From Paenibacillus aceris (GTDB taxonomy: Bacteria; Bacillota; Bacilli; Paenibacillales; NBRC-103111): a stretch of DNA of 64,000 bases. The position numbers and the translations under genes are program-made. Below are positions 35,051 through 43,889 of the stretch, piece after piece (within the stretch, counting starts at the first letter, position 1; each line of letters opens with the position of its first letter). The stretch lies in assembly GCF_017874035.1 (NCBI RefSeq), contig NZ_JAGGKV010000001.1, positions 186,001 through 250,000 of the forward strand, written 5' to 3'. The notes under the pieces were generated by a model. That model made no database searches and was not told the origin of the DNA. It worked only from the letters and a program-made list of their open reading frames with translations.

Positions 35051-36133
35051 ATGAACATCATTAAAGTCAAAGACCGACATGAATTAGAAAAAAGAATTCC
35101 CTCCATGCCCTGGTATATAGAGAAATTTATCAATTACAAGCTGCCCGATCTTTCCCCTTCTTCGTTACTGGAGTACGTACGGGATTATGAAATATTCCTC
35201 TCTTGGCTGCTTGCCGAAGGACTTAGCACTGCAACGTCCATGAACCAAGTTCCATTGGAAGATTTAGAGAAGCTTCATATGGACAGCGTCGATAACTTCC
35301 GCATGTTCCTTGCTACACGGAAAGAACAAGCCAACGTTAAGACAACCATTAATCGAAAGTTATCTGCACTTCGTTCGCTGTTTCACTATTTAAGCCAAAT
35401 CGCCGAAGATGAGAATTTCTACCCGTTACTGAAGCGTAATGTCATGGCCAAAGTGGAAATTAAGCGGTCTCACAGGCCAAAGGATAGTGCCGCCAAGCTG
35501 GAAGGGAAGTTGCTGCAGGAAGAGGAAATTTCCCAGTTCATCGACTATGTTCAGAACGGTTACGAGCATGATGTCGCTTCAAACAAACAAGCCATTTACT
35601 CCTATGAACGCAATAAAATTAGGGATATCTGCATCATTACGTTAATTCTGAATTCCGGGCTGCGCGTGTCCGAGGTTTTCAATTTAAATGTGGATGATAT
35701 TGATCTCAAGAAAAAACTAACCCATGTGTATCGCAAGGGGAAAAACGATGATACGTTCAAAACCCCTGTATACTTCCGTCAAGATGCTATTCAAGCGCTA
35801 ACAGACTATCTAGCCATTCGTCAAACGCAGTATAAACCGATCAAAAAAGAAAAAGCCCTCTTCCTTGCCATCGCAAATGGCAAAAAAGAAGGCGTTCGTA
35901 TGACCAAGAGGGCCATACAAGAGCTTGTGATCAAATACGCGAAGCGATTCGGCAAGCCCTACTTGTCCGTTCACAAACTGCGGCACTCGTTCGCCACAGA
36001 TTACTACTTACAGAACGATTTGTACAAAACGCAAGAGCAGCTTGGACATGCCTCACCAGAAACGACGCAAATCTATGCGCATCTTACGGATCGAACAATG
36101 TCCGAAGCGATTGATAAACGTTTGGAATCCTGA
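35051..36133 (+). CDS. xerS: XerS-like tyrosine recombinase
   Basis: 360 residues from ATG 35051, 8 bases after AGAGGTGA. The open frame extends back to 34718 but over the sigma factor gene, so that extension is rejected. Catalytic residues: Arg205 (SGLRVSEV), Lys229 (YRKGKN), His308 and Arg311 (VHKLRHSF), His333 (LGHAS) and Tyr342 (QIYAHL). Length and the motif order fit XerS, which in streptococci resolves chromosome dimers alone at dif-SL. I see no convincing dif-SL next to it. Convergent with the aldo-keto reductase gene, 3 bases away. Confidence 0.8.
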   Translation: MNIIKVKDRHELEKRIPSMPWYIEKFINYKLPDLSPSSLLEYVRDYEIFLSWLLAEGLSTATSMNQVPLEDLEKLHMDSVDNFRMFLATRKEQANVKTTINRKLSALRSLFHYLSQIAEDENFYPLLKRNVMAKVEIKRSHRPKDSAAKLEGKLLQEEEISQFIDYVQNGYEHDVASNKQAIYSYERNKIRDICIITLILNSGLRVSEVFNLNVDDIDLKKKLTHVYRKGKNDDTFKTPVYFRQDAIQALTDYLAIRQTQYKPIKKEKALFLAIANGKKEGVRMTKRAIQELVIKYAKRFGKPYLSVHKLRHSFATDYYLQNDLYKTQEQLGHASPETTQIYAHLTDRTMSEAIDKRLES

Positions 36134-36136
36134 AGC

Positions 36137-37126
36137 TTACTTCAGGATTTTTTCGATTTGTTCCAACTCTTCCGGAGCGAACTCCAGATTTTTCAGAGCG
36201 GCTACGTTTTCCTCAATTTGCGACACACGGCTCGCACCGATCAGCGCTGAAGTGACGCGTCCGCCGCGAAGCACCCAAGCCAGAGCCATTTGCGCTAAGC
36301 TTTGACCACGGCTTGAAGCCAACTCGTTTAGCTGAATAATTTGGTTCAGCTTTTCTTCTGTGATGTCCTTTGTATTCAGGAATTGGCTTTTCCCGCCAGC
36401 ACGTGAATCACTCGGAATACCACTCACATATTTGTTAGTCAACAAGCCTTGAGCAAGCGGACAAAACGCAATGCTACCCGCTCCGAATTCGTCCAGCACA
36501 TCCTGCAGTCCACCCTCAATCCAGCGATTCAGCATGCTGTAGGAAGGTTGGTGAATCAGCAGTGGCGTCCCAAGACCTTTCAGAATTGTAGCCGCCTCTT
36601 TGGTCTGTTCTGCCGTATAATTGGAAAGACCAACATAAAGAGCTTTACCTTGACGAACAATTTGATCAAGCGCAGCCATTGTTTCTTCAAATGGCGTGTT
36701 TGGATCCGGTCTGTGCGAATAGAAAATATCCACGTACTCAAGTCCCATTCGTTTCAAGCTTTGATCCAAAGAGGACACTAAATATTTCTTGGAACCCCAC
36801 TCCCCATAAGGACCTTCCCACATGTGGTAGCCCGCCTTCGTGGAAATGATCATTTCATCGCGGTAAGCGCCCAGGTCACTTTTCAGCACCTTACCGAACA
36901 TTTCTTCAGCTGATCCCGGGGGAGGACCATAGTTATTCGCCAAATCAAAATGTGTAATCCCGAGGTCAAACGAGCGAAGCAGCATTGCCCGTCCATTTTC
37001 ATGAATATCCAATCCGCCAAAATTGTGCCACAACCCTAACGAAATCGCTGGGAGCTTAAGTCCGGATTTACCGGAACGATTATATTTCATTTCTGCATAA
37101 CGGGTTGGACTAGCTTGATAAACCAT
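36137..37126 (-). CDS. Aldo-keto reductase, YghZ/GpR-like
   Basis: 329 residues, ATG after GGAGGAAAC. The start MVYQASPTRYAEMKYNRSG and GLKLPAISLGLWHNFGG closely follow E. coli YghZ (L-glyceraldehyde 3-phosphate reductase, detoxifies methylglyoxal). The catalytic tetrad is visible: Asp in HFDLANNYGPPPGSAE with the following Tyr, Lys in IISTKAGYHMW and His in IFYSHRPD. NADPH-dependent, cytoplasmic. An inverted repeat like HxlR/YodB operators lies about 135 bases upstream, which fits induction by reactive aldehydes or quinones. Confidence 0.88.
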   Translation of the reverse strand: MVYQASPTRYAEMKYNRSGKSGLKLPAISLGLWHNFGGLDIHENGRAMLLRSFDLGITHFDLANNYGPPPGSAEEMFGKVLKSDLGAYRDEMIISTKAGYHMWEGPYGEWGSKKYLVSSLDQSLKRMGLEYVDIFYSHRPDPNTPFEETMAALDQIVRQGKALYVGLSNYTAEQTKEAATILKGLGTPLLIHQPSYSMLNRWIEGGLQDVLDEFGAGSIAFCPLAQGLLTNKYVSGIPSDSRAGGKSQFLNTKDITEEKLNQIIQLNELASSRGQSLAQMALAWVLRGGRVTSALIGASRVSQIEENVAALKNLEFAPEELEQIEKILK

Positions 37127-37157
37127 TGTGTTTCCTCCTTCAAATGTCCATAGAAAA

Positions 37158-37172
37158 ACTTACCTTGTAAGC
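37158..37172. promoter_or_regulatory. Inverted repeat ACTTACCTTGTAAGC near the aldo-keto reductase start
   Basis: Arms CTTAC and GTAAG around CTT (plus-strand sequence cTTACcttGTAAg), about 32 bases upstream of the start codon. It resembles a second half-type of the operator at 37260. Confidence 0.35.
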
Positions 37173-37259
37173 ATCTATTCATATTTCACCAATTAATGGT
37201 TTCTTAGTACAGTATAGGCGAAGCTAGGCAACAAAAAAAGAGCTGAAAAAAACGTGTCT

Positions 37260-37279
37260 TACTCACCTAAAGGTTAGTA
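37260..37279. promoter_or_regulatory. HxlR/YodB-like operator
   Basis: TACTCACCT / AA / AGGTTAGTA, one mismatch in nine pairs. The TACT..AC....GT..AGTA layout resembles operators of the HxlR (DUF24) regulators YodB, CatR and HypR, which respond to quinones and aldehydes. Confidence 0.5.
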
Positions 37280-37306
37280 TGCCTTCCATGGCGGCTTATC
37301 GCAAAT

Positions 37307-37334
37307 AAAAAAACTGCCGAGTACCCCCCGGCAG
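37307..37334 (-). terminator. Terminator of the Cys-rich protein gene
   Basis: Minus strand CTGCCG / GGGGGTACT / CGGCAG then seven T. Confidence 0.85.
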
Positions 37335-37343
37335 CTTCAAGAT

Positions 37344-37571
37344 TTACTTACATTTGCCACAGCCGCAATTACATTTGCGTTTTGGCTTATTAACTTCCTT
37401 TTTAGTAAGTAACGGTTTCGTTTTCGCATTCCCGCGTATTCCAGCACATCGTAAACAGTCCACAATACATTGATTACGGCCAACTACAAACAAACGTGTA
37501 CATACATTCGTGCAAAAACGGGCACAATTCGGTATTGCGCGAAGATTTCCCGGATAAGCTCCTTTTGGCAT
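37344..37571 (-). CDS. Small cysteine-rich protein
   Basis: 75 residues from ATG 37571, 10 bases after AAGGTGG. A longer frame starts at TTG 37643, directly after the stop of the phosphotransferase gene, but has no ribosome site. Ten cysteines in pairs: CARFCTNVC, CIVDCLRC, CNCGCGKC. The basic C-terminus PKRKCNCGCGKCK looks like a metal-binding tail. Not recognised; it could be a spore coat or metal-handling protein. It ends at a strong terminator. Confidence 0.6.
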   Translation of the reverse strand: MPKGAYPGNLRAIPNCARFCTNVCTRLFVVGRNQCIVDCLRCAGIRGNAKTKPLLTKKEVNKPKRKCNCGCGKCK

Positions 37572-37643
37572 ACCACCAGCACCACCTTTTCCTTTGGTAG
37601 TATAGGGTATTCCCGTCGTGATACTTACGGTTGTACAGTTCAA

Positions 37644-38696
37644 CTAGTCTAATTGCTTATTTTGTAAGCAGTGGACAAGTTCAAGGCTATGTTCCTGCAG
37701 CCATTTCGTTTTTTCAAATGTATTTTGAATGATATCAATCAGCACACCCTGCGGATCAACACCATCTGCATATCGTCCCAAGAAATGAATAAAGACATCC
37801 AGCCTCCGAAGTTCAATCAGCAAAGGCAGAACTTGAATCTCTGCATCTTTTAGCACAACCGACTGCTGGTATCCCTCAAAAAAAGCTGAGCAATTACGTT
37901 TTAACTCCGCTTTAGAAAGTGACGGATCAATCAGGTCCGACAAGCAGACCGCGATTTCCATAACGCGAAGATCCTTGGTTACGAACTCAAAATCAAGTAC
38001 GGCAGTAACTCGTCCTTCCTCATCTACAAGCATGTTCGATCCGTTTATGTCCCCATGCACAAGTTGGTGAGGCAATTTTCGCAGTGACGGAATCGCTTGA
38101 TATAACGCAGAAAATCGTTCAAAAATGTATTTTAGCTCCTCGCGCAGTGCAGCAAACGATTCCGGAGGGTACGTACAGAACTCATGAATCGCATCCGGTG
38201 TGCAGCGGGGATGAATATTCTCTATCTCATAGTACGGAGGATAAACAGGTTTTAGATCGACAGATACCGTTCCCAAAACGGCAGAAAGCTGACCGACAGC
38301 CGCTCCAAATTGTAACAATTGATGCGAATTCATCCACGTTGGATTCATACCATCTGTAAATGTAAACAAAGCCGCGAGCTTCCCTTGGCTGTCATCCAGC
38401 TGTACGACGGTTCCACCGTCCGGGAGCTCGACTGGCACTGGGATGCGATATGGCAATTGATTTTTGCGTTTATTTAGCGCCAAAAGAATGCGATGTTCAA
38501 AAATAATTTTGTCGATATCCCGATGTGTTTCATACAACCGCATGACGTAAGTGGTACCGGCCACCTCAACAAATCGCGTCGTATTATTCATTCCTCCCGT
38601 ACCTATACGCATCGTCCAAGTTTGACCAGGAAACCAGTATGCAGGCAATAAGGCCAATTGCTCCTCAAGATCTTTTACACGCATAATTGTATTCAT
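37644..38696 (-). CDS. Aminoglycoside phosphotransferase-like kinase (APH superfamily)
   Basis: 350 residues from ATG 38696, after GAAAGGGAG. The catalytic loop is LVHGDINGSNMLV and the metal-binding Asp is in VLDFEFV. The N-terminal ATP part has GGMNNTTRFVEV and YVMRLYE. The family covers homoserine kinase-like, choline kinase-like and spore-coat CotS/YtaA-like proteins as well as antibiotic kinases. Resistance is not implied. It follows a hypothetical gene 13 bases upstream. Confidence 0.8.
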   Translation of the reverse strand: MNTIMRVKDLEEQLALLPAYWFPGQTWTMRIGTGGMNNTTRFVEVAGTTYVMRLYETHRDIDKIIFEHRILLALNKRKNQLPYRIPVPVELPDGGTVVQLDDSQGKLAALFTFTDGMNPTWMNSHQLLQFGAAVGQLSAVLGTVSVDLKPVYPPYYEIENIHPRCTPDAIHEFCTYPPESFAALREELKYIFERFSALYQAIPSLRKLPHQLVHGDINGSNMLVDEEGRVTAVLDFEFVTKDLRVMEIAVCLSDLIDPSLSKAELKRNCSAFFEGYQQSVVLKDAEIQVLPLLIELRRLDVFIHFLGRYADGVDPQGVLIDIIQNTFEKTKWLQEHSLELVHCLQNKQLD

Positions 38697-38709
38697 CCGC
38701 TCCCTTTCG

Positions 38710-39216
38710 CTAAACCTGATTGTCACCTTCTACCGCGAATTCGAAGTCCTCCACATCAAAGGCCTGAACAGGAATTTCTGCTTGGATCAACCTCTCAATA
38801 AATTCTAACTGATCCGTTAATAAAGCTGCTTGCTCCTTGATGGCAGTAAGAATTAACTCCGTCTCAATCGGGTCGAATTGCTCGCCATAGGCTTCGTTAT
38901 CAATGGCAAACACAACCATTAAGGTCACATCTTCATTAATCGGAAGCGGAGGACTTTTCCGCCACGGAACGGCAAGCGCTTTTTCAATTTTTTTCTTATT
39001 AAAAGATTCCTCGAAAAATGCGATCAACTCACCAATCATTTGCTTAACGAAACCATCGTCTTCTTCCTCAAGCATGATGGGCTCGCTGCCAGCGTGAAGC
39101 TCATAAAGCTCTTGTATACTGGTATATGGGATAAGATACGTAACCGGCTGCCCCGGCAGCATCAACTGACCATGCACGGCGAGCATGACTGCCTCAATAA
39201 TAAACGTTTTACTCAT
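38710..39216 (-). CDS. Conserved acidic protein of unknown function
   Basis: 168 residues. I take ATG 39216 (11 bases after AAAGGAG); TTG 39222 is also possible. Acidic, with no membrane segment. Segments VTYLIPYTSIQELYELHAGS and IEKALAVPWRKSPPLPINE stand out. I do not recognise a family with certainty. It is 13 bases upstream of the phosphotransferase-like gene, so they probably form one unit. Confidence 0.6.
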   Translation of the reverse strand: MSKTFIIEAVMLAVHGQLMLPGQPVTYLIPYTSIQELYELHAGSEPIMLEEEDDGFVKQMIGELIAFFEESFNKKKIEKALAVPWRKSPPLPINEDVTLMVVFAIDNEAYGEQFDPIETELILTAIKEQAALLTDQLEFIERLIQAEIPVQAFDVEDFEFAVEGDNQV

Positions 39217-39322
39217 GTTCAATCATTCTCCTTTCTCTAAGGCTGCATCAGCATTTATTTCGCTAGTAAACGTTAGAAATCCTTTTTTCAAATGCAATTT
39301 GGATATAATACGCTCATTTAAC

Positions 39323-39373
39323 AAAAAAACCGTCAGCTCTCGTGATCTCTGTGACCACGCTGAACAAACGGTT
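39323..39373 (-). terminator. Terminator of the ykuK-like gene
   Basis: Minus strand: ACCG...TCAGC, GTGGTC/GATCAC, GCTGA, CGGT then eight T. Confidence 0.75.
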
Positions 39374-39383
39374 CAATCTCATC

Positions 39384-39977
39384 TTATAAACTGCCATCGA
39401 TTACCTCACGATCCTCGTATAACGGAAGATAAGGTTTCTTTGAAAAACGATTCGCATAGGCCGATGCTACATAACAATCCGGTTTTATCACAGGAACCAT
39501 GCCGACAGATTCTACTCGCCGCACCATCTCTTGGACGAATTTGGCCGTCCGGTTCTTAGTCTCATCATCACCAGCATCAATATGGATATACATATCGAAA
39601 GAGGCGCCTTGGTACAGATGAGGAAGAACAATATTCTCCATATCCTGTCGCTTAGCCTCGTCAAAGTACGTTGCGATCTCTTCACTGAGCGCAGTTTCCA
39701 TCGAAAGCTTTTCTTTAATCGAATGTAATGCCCGATGGACAATCACTTGACGGTAGCACGCCCACGCTCCTTTTCCCATACGCTGGATAACTACACCTGT
39801 AATAAATTTAGTGTGGCCTGGGTGTACCTGACAATCCGTACCGATAATAAACTTGTAGATAGCTGCAGGGTCAAGTCGCATGAAATGCAAGATTCGCTCA
39901 TGAACCGTATCCAAGTTTAGTCCTCTTTCCGTCGTGTTCCGAAATTCCAGTGGTTGGTTTGCCGTCGAAGGTTTCAA
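39384..39977 (-). CDS. YkuK-family predicted RNase H-like nuclease (DUF458)
   Basis: 197 residues, TTG start with AAAGGAAG about 11 bases upstream. Segments FIIGTDCQVHPGHTKFITGVVI, DMYIHIDAGDDETKNRT and GMVPVIKPDCYVASAYAN fit YkuK. Acidic residues in IGTDCQ and IHIDAGDD could be the RNase H-fold metal site. B. subtilis YkuK lacks a firmly established role; a link to sporulation has been suggested. Single-gene unit ended by a long stem terminator. Confidence 0.8.
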   Translation of the reverse strand: MKPSTANQPLEFRNTTERGLNLDTVHERILHFMRLDPAAIYKFIIGTDCQVHPGHTKFITGVVIQRMGKGAWACYRQVIVHRALHSIKEKLSMETALSEEIATYFDEAKRQDMENIVLPHLYQGASFDMYIHIDAGDDETKNRTAKFVQEMVRRVESVGMVPVIKPDCYVASAYANRFSKKPYLPLYEDREVIDGSL

Positions 39978-40085
39978 AGATAAGGTTCTTCCTTTCTCCT
40001 TAGAATCAGGAAGAAGCGGATGCTGGCCAACTGCATCCGCCCCTATCTATAGTATATGGCAAAAATCCTCTGATCGAACCATCAC

Positions 40086-41039
40086 TTATCGTAAAACGCT
40101 TCCTCCATATAAAAAGCGATTTTCCCATTGCTTTCCATCAATCGTATCTACCCGAACACCACCGGATTCAATGGAGTACGTATGCAATATGCTTCCATTC
40201 CCCAAATAAAGCCCTACATGCGTGATCGGTTCCTTGAATACATTGATATTCGCATAATCTGAAGCTTTACTGCCTTTGTAGGAACTGAAGAACATCAAGT
40301 CGCCACGCTTTAATTTCGTCCAATCTGTGCTAACAGGTCCTAGGGAACGTACAAATTCACCTTGTGATGCTGAATCACTGGGTACCGAGAAACGTAAAGC
40401 GTCCCAGAACATCGTTTGCACGAAATCCGAGCAGTCGAAGGTGGTCGGGTCGTTTCGAGTGGAGCCAAACTCGTACGGTGTCCCTAAATAAACATTGCCT
40501 GCGGCAATCACCGCTTCGATCTCATCTGCAAGGGGTCTATTGGGAACCGACACCGAGAAATCCGTTACCATGTATTTGCTGCTTGTGCTTACGTAACCGC
40601 TTGTACCACTCGCGTCCTGAATTTTATACCAACTATCATTCACTTTATCTGTTACAAGAACTTCTTCTCCTTTACTCAGCATCCGAATCACTTTAGATCC
40701 GCTATCCGAAGATGGAAGTGTACGAAAGTTAACGCCATAAATGATTTCTGCATTGCTGATGACTTTTATGTATTTACTGTTCGTAGATACATAGCCGCTC
40801 ACTCCTTGAGCATCCTTGACTTTGTACCAGTTCGTTGTGACATAATCCGTTACCGTGACAATTTCATTCGTTTTCAACATTCGGATGACATTGCTTGCCG
40901 TGTTCGGTTGATCTCTAAAACTTACCCCCGAAACGATCTGTGCCTTGGTCAAAACACTTTCGTCTGCTGAAATGGCCGCTGGTAAAACAAAAGTAAGCGC
41001 TAAAACAAGTATGCTAATAACCATCGCCCATTTTTTCAT
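40086..41039 (-). CDS. Secreted peptidoglycan hydrolase: two SH3b domains plus NlpC/P60
   Basis: 317 residues from ATG 41039; residues 1-25 are a signal peptide (KKWAMVISILVLALTFVLPAA, cut near AISA-DE). Two SH3b repeats follow (VSGVSFRDQPN and IYGVNFRTLPSSD, about 30-160), then NlpC/P60 with Cys in TFDCSDFVQTMFW, His in ITHVGLYLGNG and a second His in ILHTYS. Expected to cut D-gamma-glutamyl-diaminopimelate bonds of the wall. A GTG at 41051 is possible but gives a poorer signal peptide. Confidence 0.9.
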   Translation of the reverse strand: MKKWAMVISILVLALTFVLPAAISADESVLTKAQIVSGVSFRDQPNTASNVIRMLKTNEIVTVTDYVTTNWYKVKDAQGVSGYVSTNSKYIKVISNAEIIYGVNFRTLPSSDSGSKVIRMLSKGEEVLVTDKVNDSWYKIQDASGTSGYVSTSSKYMVTDFSVSVPNRPLADEIEAVIAAGNVYLGTPYEFGSTRNDPTTFDCSDFVQTMFWDALRFSVPSDSASQGEFVRSLGPVSTDWTKLKRGDLMFFSSYKGSKASDYANINVFKEPITHVGLYLGNGSILHTYSIESGGVRVDTIDGKQWENRFLYGGSVLR

Positions 41040-41188
41040 CGCCTCAAACACTCTCCAATGCTGTCATATTTTTCATTCATACCCTTATTATAGTTTCAGG
41101 GCGTGAATAGCGAATATAGGCGAAAGGTTGCGTTTTTTGTCGCTTACTCTATATGGCTGCATGGCTGCATACCTATTGACGACGCGGT

Positions 41189-41482
41189 TTAATTTTCCAA
41201 TTTCCGGACCTCTGGTTTTCGTGTTGGAAGCCAAATTACAGAGAGGTTTACATCATTTTTCAGCTTCACGTTACAAAGCTTCATCTCCGATTCTTCTAAC
41301 TCAATAACTTGCCAATCCTCAGCAACTGAACCTTCTATGGTGAGGATAAAAGCGTGCGAAAGCTCATTAGCCTCCTCCAGCTCAGACCAATATTTCACGC
41401 CATAATAAGCTAGCCCATAATGATTGACTAATGTGCAAGTGTAGAGTTGATCTGTTTTTTTGTTTTGCAAGACATAGGGCAT
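41189..41482 (-). CDS. Small protein of unknown function
   Basis: 97 residues from ATG 41482, 8 bases after TGGAGG. MPYVLQNKKTDQLYTCTLVN and later SELEEANELSHAFIL suggest a small beta-alpha cytoplasmic protein; not recognised. It lies immediately after the terminator of the ferredoxin oxidoreductase operon, so read-through could express it at a low level. Confidence 0.6.
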   Translation of the reverse strand: MPYVLQNKKTDQLYTCTLVNHYGLAYYGVKYWSELEEANELSHAFILTIEGSVAEDWQVIELEESEMKLCNVKLKNDVNLSVIWLPTRKPEVRKLEN

Positions 41483-41497
41483 TAGGGTATCCTCCAT

Positions 41498-41534
41498 TAA
41501 AAAGGCACGTTCACCGCACAGGGTGAACGTGCCT
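41498..41534 (-). terminator. Terminator of the por operon
   Basis: Minus strand AGGCACGTTCACC / CTGTGC / GGTGAACGTGCCT then T-run; 13 perfect pairs. Confidence 0.92.
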
Positions 41535-41551
41535 CGTTCGTATAATTGCTA

Positions 41552-43855
41552 TTACAAATAAGCGTTCTCGTGCTTCGCTTTTAACCGATTCCAACGTCGC
41601 TCAACTTCGACCTCGAATGATTTGAGAGAGCCCTCATATTCCGGCTTCGTCATATGCTTCGTTTTCCCCATCGTTTTCAGCCAATCGGATAAAGGAATCT
41701 TCTTGTTCTTATCCTCAGGGTTGTAGGTGATACTCGTTATCCCGTGTTCAACTTCATACAGCGGGAAGAAACAGGAGTCTACCGCAGCGCCTACAATGTT
41801 GGACCCTTCTTGGTCGTCAGACAGCCAGTTGAGCGGGCAGGCAATCAGAATCTTGCCGTACACCAAGCCCTCGTTCTGAGCATACCACTGCGCTTTCGCC
41901 GCCTTTTTCACGAGATCCTGTGGATACGCCTCAGATCCAGTAAAGACATATGGAATATGCGTAGCAGCCATAATTTGCGCTGTATCCTTGTGGTGGAACA
42001 CTTTTCCGCCTTGATGCTTTCCGACGTTCGATGTTGACGTGCGGTGGCCCATCGGCGTTGAATAGGACAGCTGAGCGCCGGTATTCATGTAGCCCTCGTT
42101 ATCATACTCAAGGATAATCATTTTATGGTTGCGCAGAGCAGCTCCAATGGCTGGCCCCATGCCGATATCCATACCGCCGTCGCCTGTAATCATGACGAAG
42201 GTGAAATCGTCCTTCAACCCCAGATGATCAAGCTCTCCACGGCGTTTACGCTCCCAGAACATCTCCACAACCCCTGAAAGCGTTGCAGCGCCGTTCTGGA
42301 ACAAGTTATGAATATACGTCGCCTTGTGTGCTGAATACGGATACCCCGTCGTCACAACCATCGCACAGCCCGTATGGAAGATCGAGACAATATCGCCCTC
42401 TATGCCTTTGAAAAACATTTCCAGGCCCGAGAAGATCCCACAGCCTGGACATGCACCATGACCCGGAGCAATACGCTTCGGCTTTTTCGTCAGTGCGCGC
42501 AGCGGTGGGATCCGAACGTTCAGTTTGCCCGAGGCCTCATCCGGCGTTACTGTGATAAGTCCCGTCTTCAAATCCTCATACTTCATCGGCGTCAGCACCC
42601 GCTTCGGCGCTTTAGCCGGGTCACCCGGCGTGTGTCCGTAGTAGTCGAAGGGCACTTCCACCTTGCCGCTTTGCACAGCGTCAATGGCAAATTGGAACAG
42701 GTTATGCCCGTCTTCGGCATAAAAGTCCTTGCCACCTAAGCCGTAGATGCGGCTTATAACAAGCGTATCTCTGTTCCCGTGTGTGAACAGCGCCGCTTTA
42801 ATTTCATTGACCATATTGCCGCCATGGCCGCCATACGAATCCGCGCGATCGCCAACGGTAATCGCCTTCACGTTCTGCAAAGCATCTGCAATCTGCTTGG
42901 CTGGGAAAGGTCGGATCATATTCGGCGCAATGGAGCCGGCTTTAATGCCCTTCGCGCGAAGTTGGTCGACGACGTCCTTGATGATTTCGGATGCCGAATT
43001 CATCAGGAACACCGCGACTTCCGCGTCCTCCATCCGATACAGCTCAAGAATCGGATAGTCACGGCCAGTTAATTCGGCATATTCCTGCCGAATACGATCG
43101 TACACGCCCTCGGCGTTGTACATAGCCATTGACTGCTGGTAACAGTTATTAATGTAATCCGGTTCATTCATATAGGGACCAACCGTGATCGGATTATTCC
43201 GATCTAACGTATCTGGGAAGCCTTTCGGCTGTTCGCCGATAAATGCATGTACATCTTCACGATTGGCGAACGTCTGGACTCTGCGTTTTTGGTGGGACGT
43301 GAAATAACCGTCAGAAGCAACCAAGACCGGCAAGCGCACCGCCGGATCTTCCGCCAGCTTTAAGGCGATAATATTCATATCGTAAACGGATTGCGGGTCA
43401 CGGCACATCACGATCGGCCACCCTGTATTTAAGGCATAATACAAGTCCGAGTGATCCCCATGGATGTTCAAGGGGCCCGAGACAGACCGGCATACCAAGT
43501 TCATAACCATCGGAAAGCGTGTACCGGACTGTACCGGCATTTGTTCCAACATGTACAAATAACCGTTGGCGCTTGTCGCGTTGAATACGCGGCCGCCAGC
43601 AGTTGAAGCGCCATAGCATATACCTGCAGATCCATGCTCCCCGTCTGCGGGAATGAGCACGATATCATGTTGTCCGTTGGACTTCATAAGATCTAGGAAC
43701 TGGGCTACTTCCGTGGATGGAGATATCGGGAAATATCCCATGACGTGGTAATTAATTTGATGTGCTGCATAAGCCGCCATCTCGTTGCCTGATTCGTATA
43801 CAATGCGTTGCTCTACCTTGGCCTGCCCTAATTCCTTCTTGATATCAATGGACAT
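41552..43855 (-). CDS. 2-oxoacid:ferredoxin oxidoreductase, fused alpha-beta subunit
   Basis: 767 residues. Residues 1-430 are the alpha part (NEMAAYAAHQINYHVMGYFP, DSYGGHGGNMVNEIKAAL); about 460-767 are the beta part with CPGCG (GHGACPGCGIFSG), a TPP motif GDGGMDIGMGPAIGAAL...EYDNEGYMNTG and a further Cys set. With the gamma-delta gene next to it this forms a complete enzyme that oxidises a 2-oxoacid to acyl-CoA and CO2 and reduces ferredoxin. The substrate (pyruvate, oxoisovalerate or other) is not decided by these motifs. ATG after AGAAGGGTGG. Confidence 0.88.
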   Translation of the reverse strand: MSIDIKKELGQAKVEQRIVYESGNEMAAYAAHQINYHVMGYFPISPSTEVAQFLDLMKSNGQHDIVLIPADGEHGSAGICYGASTAGGRVFNATSANGYLYMLEQMPVQSGTRFPMVMNLVCRSVSGPLNIHGDHSDLYYALNTGWPIVMCRDPQSVYDMNIIALKLAEDPAVRLPVLVASDGYFTSHQKRRVQTFANREDVHAFIGEQPKGFPDTLDRNNPITVGPYMNEPDYINNCYQQSMAMYNAEGVYDRIRQEYAELTGRDYPILELYRMEDAEVAVFLMNSASEIIKDVVDQLRAKGIKAGSIAPNMIRPFPAKQIADALQNVKAITVGDRADSYGGHGGNMVNEIKAALFTHGNRDTLVISRIYGLGGKDFYAEDGHNLFQFAIDAVQSGKVEVPFDYYGHTPGDPAKAPKRVLTPMKYEDLKTGLITVTPDEASGKLNVRIPPLRALTKKPKRIAPGHGACPGCGIFSGLEMFFKGIEGDIVSIFHTGCAMVVTTGYPYSAHKATYIHNLFQNGAATLSGVVEMFWERKRRGELDHLGLKDDFTFVMITGDGGMDIGMGPAIGAALRNHKMIILEYDNEGYMNTGAQLSYSTPMGHRTSTSNVGKHQGGKVFHHKDTAQIMAATHIPYVFTGSEAYPQDLVKKAAKAQWYAQNEGLVYGKILIACPLNWLSDDQEGSNIVGAAVDSCFFPLYEVEHGITSITYNPEDKNKKIPLSDWLKTMGKTKHMTKPEYEGSLKSFEVEVERRWNRLKAKHENAYL

Positions 43856-43889
43856 ACGAGTAGTTCCACCCTTCTCCCATAAATACTCT

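Noticed and set aside
37644-38696. Antibiotic resistance kinase
   Set aside because: APH fold alone is shared by many metabolic and spore proteins; no support for drug resistance.
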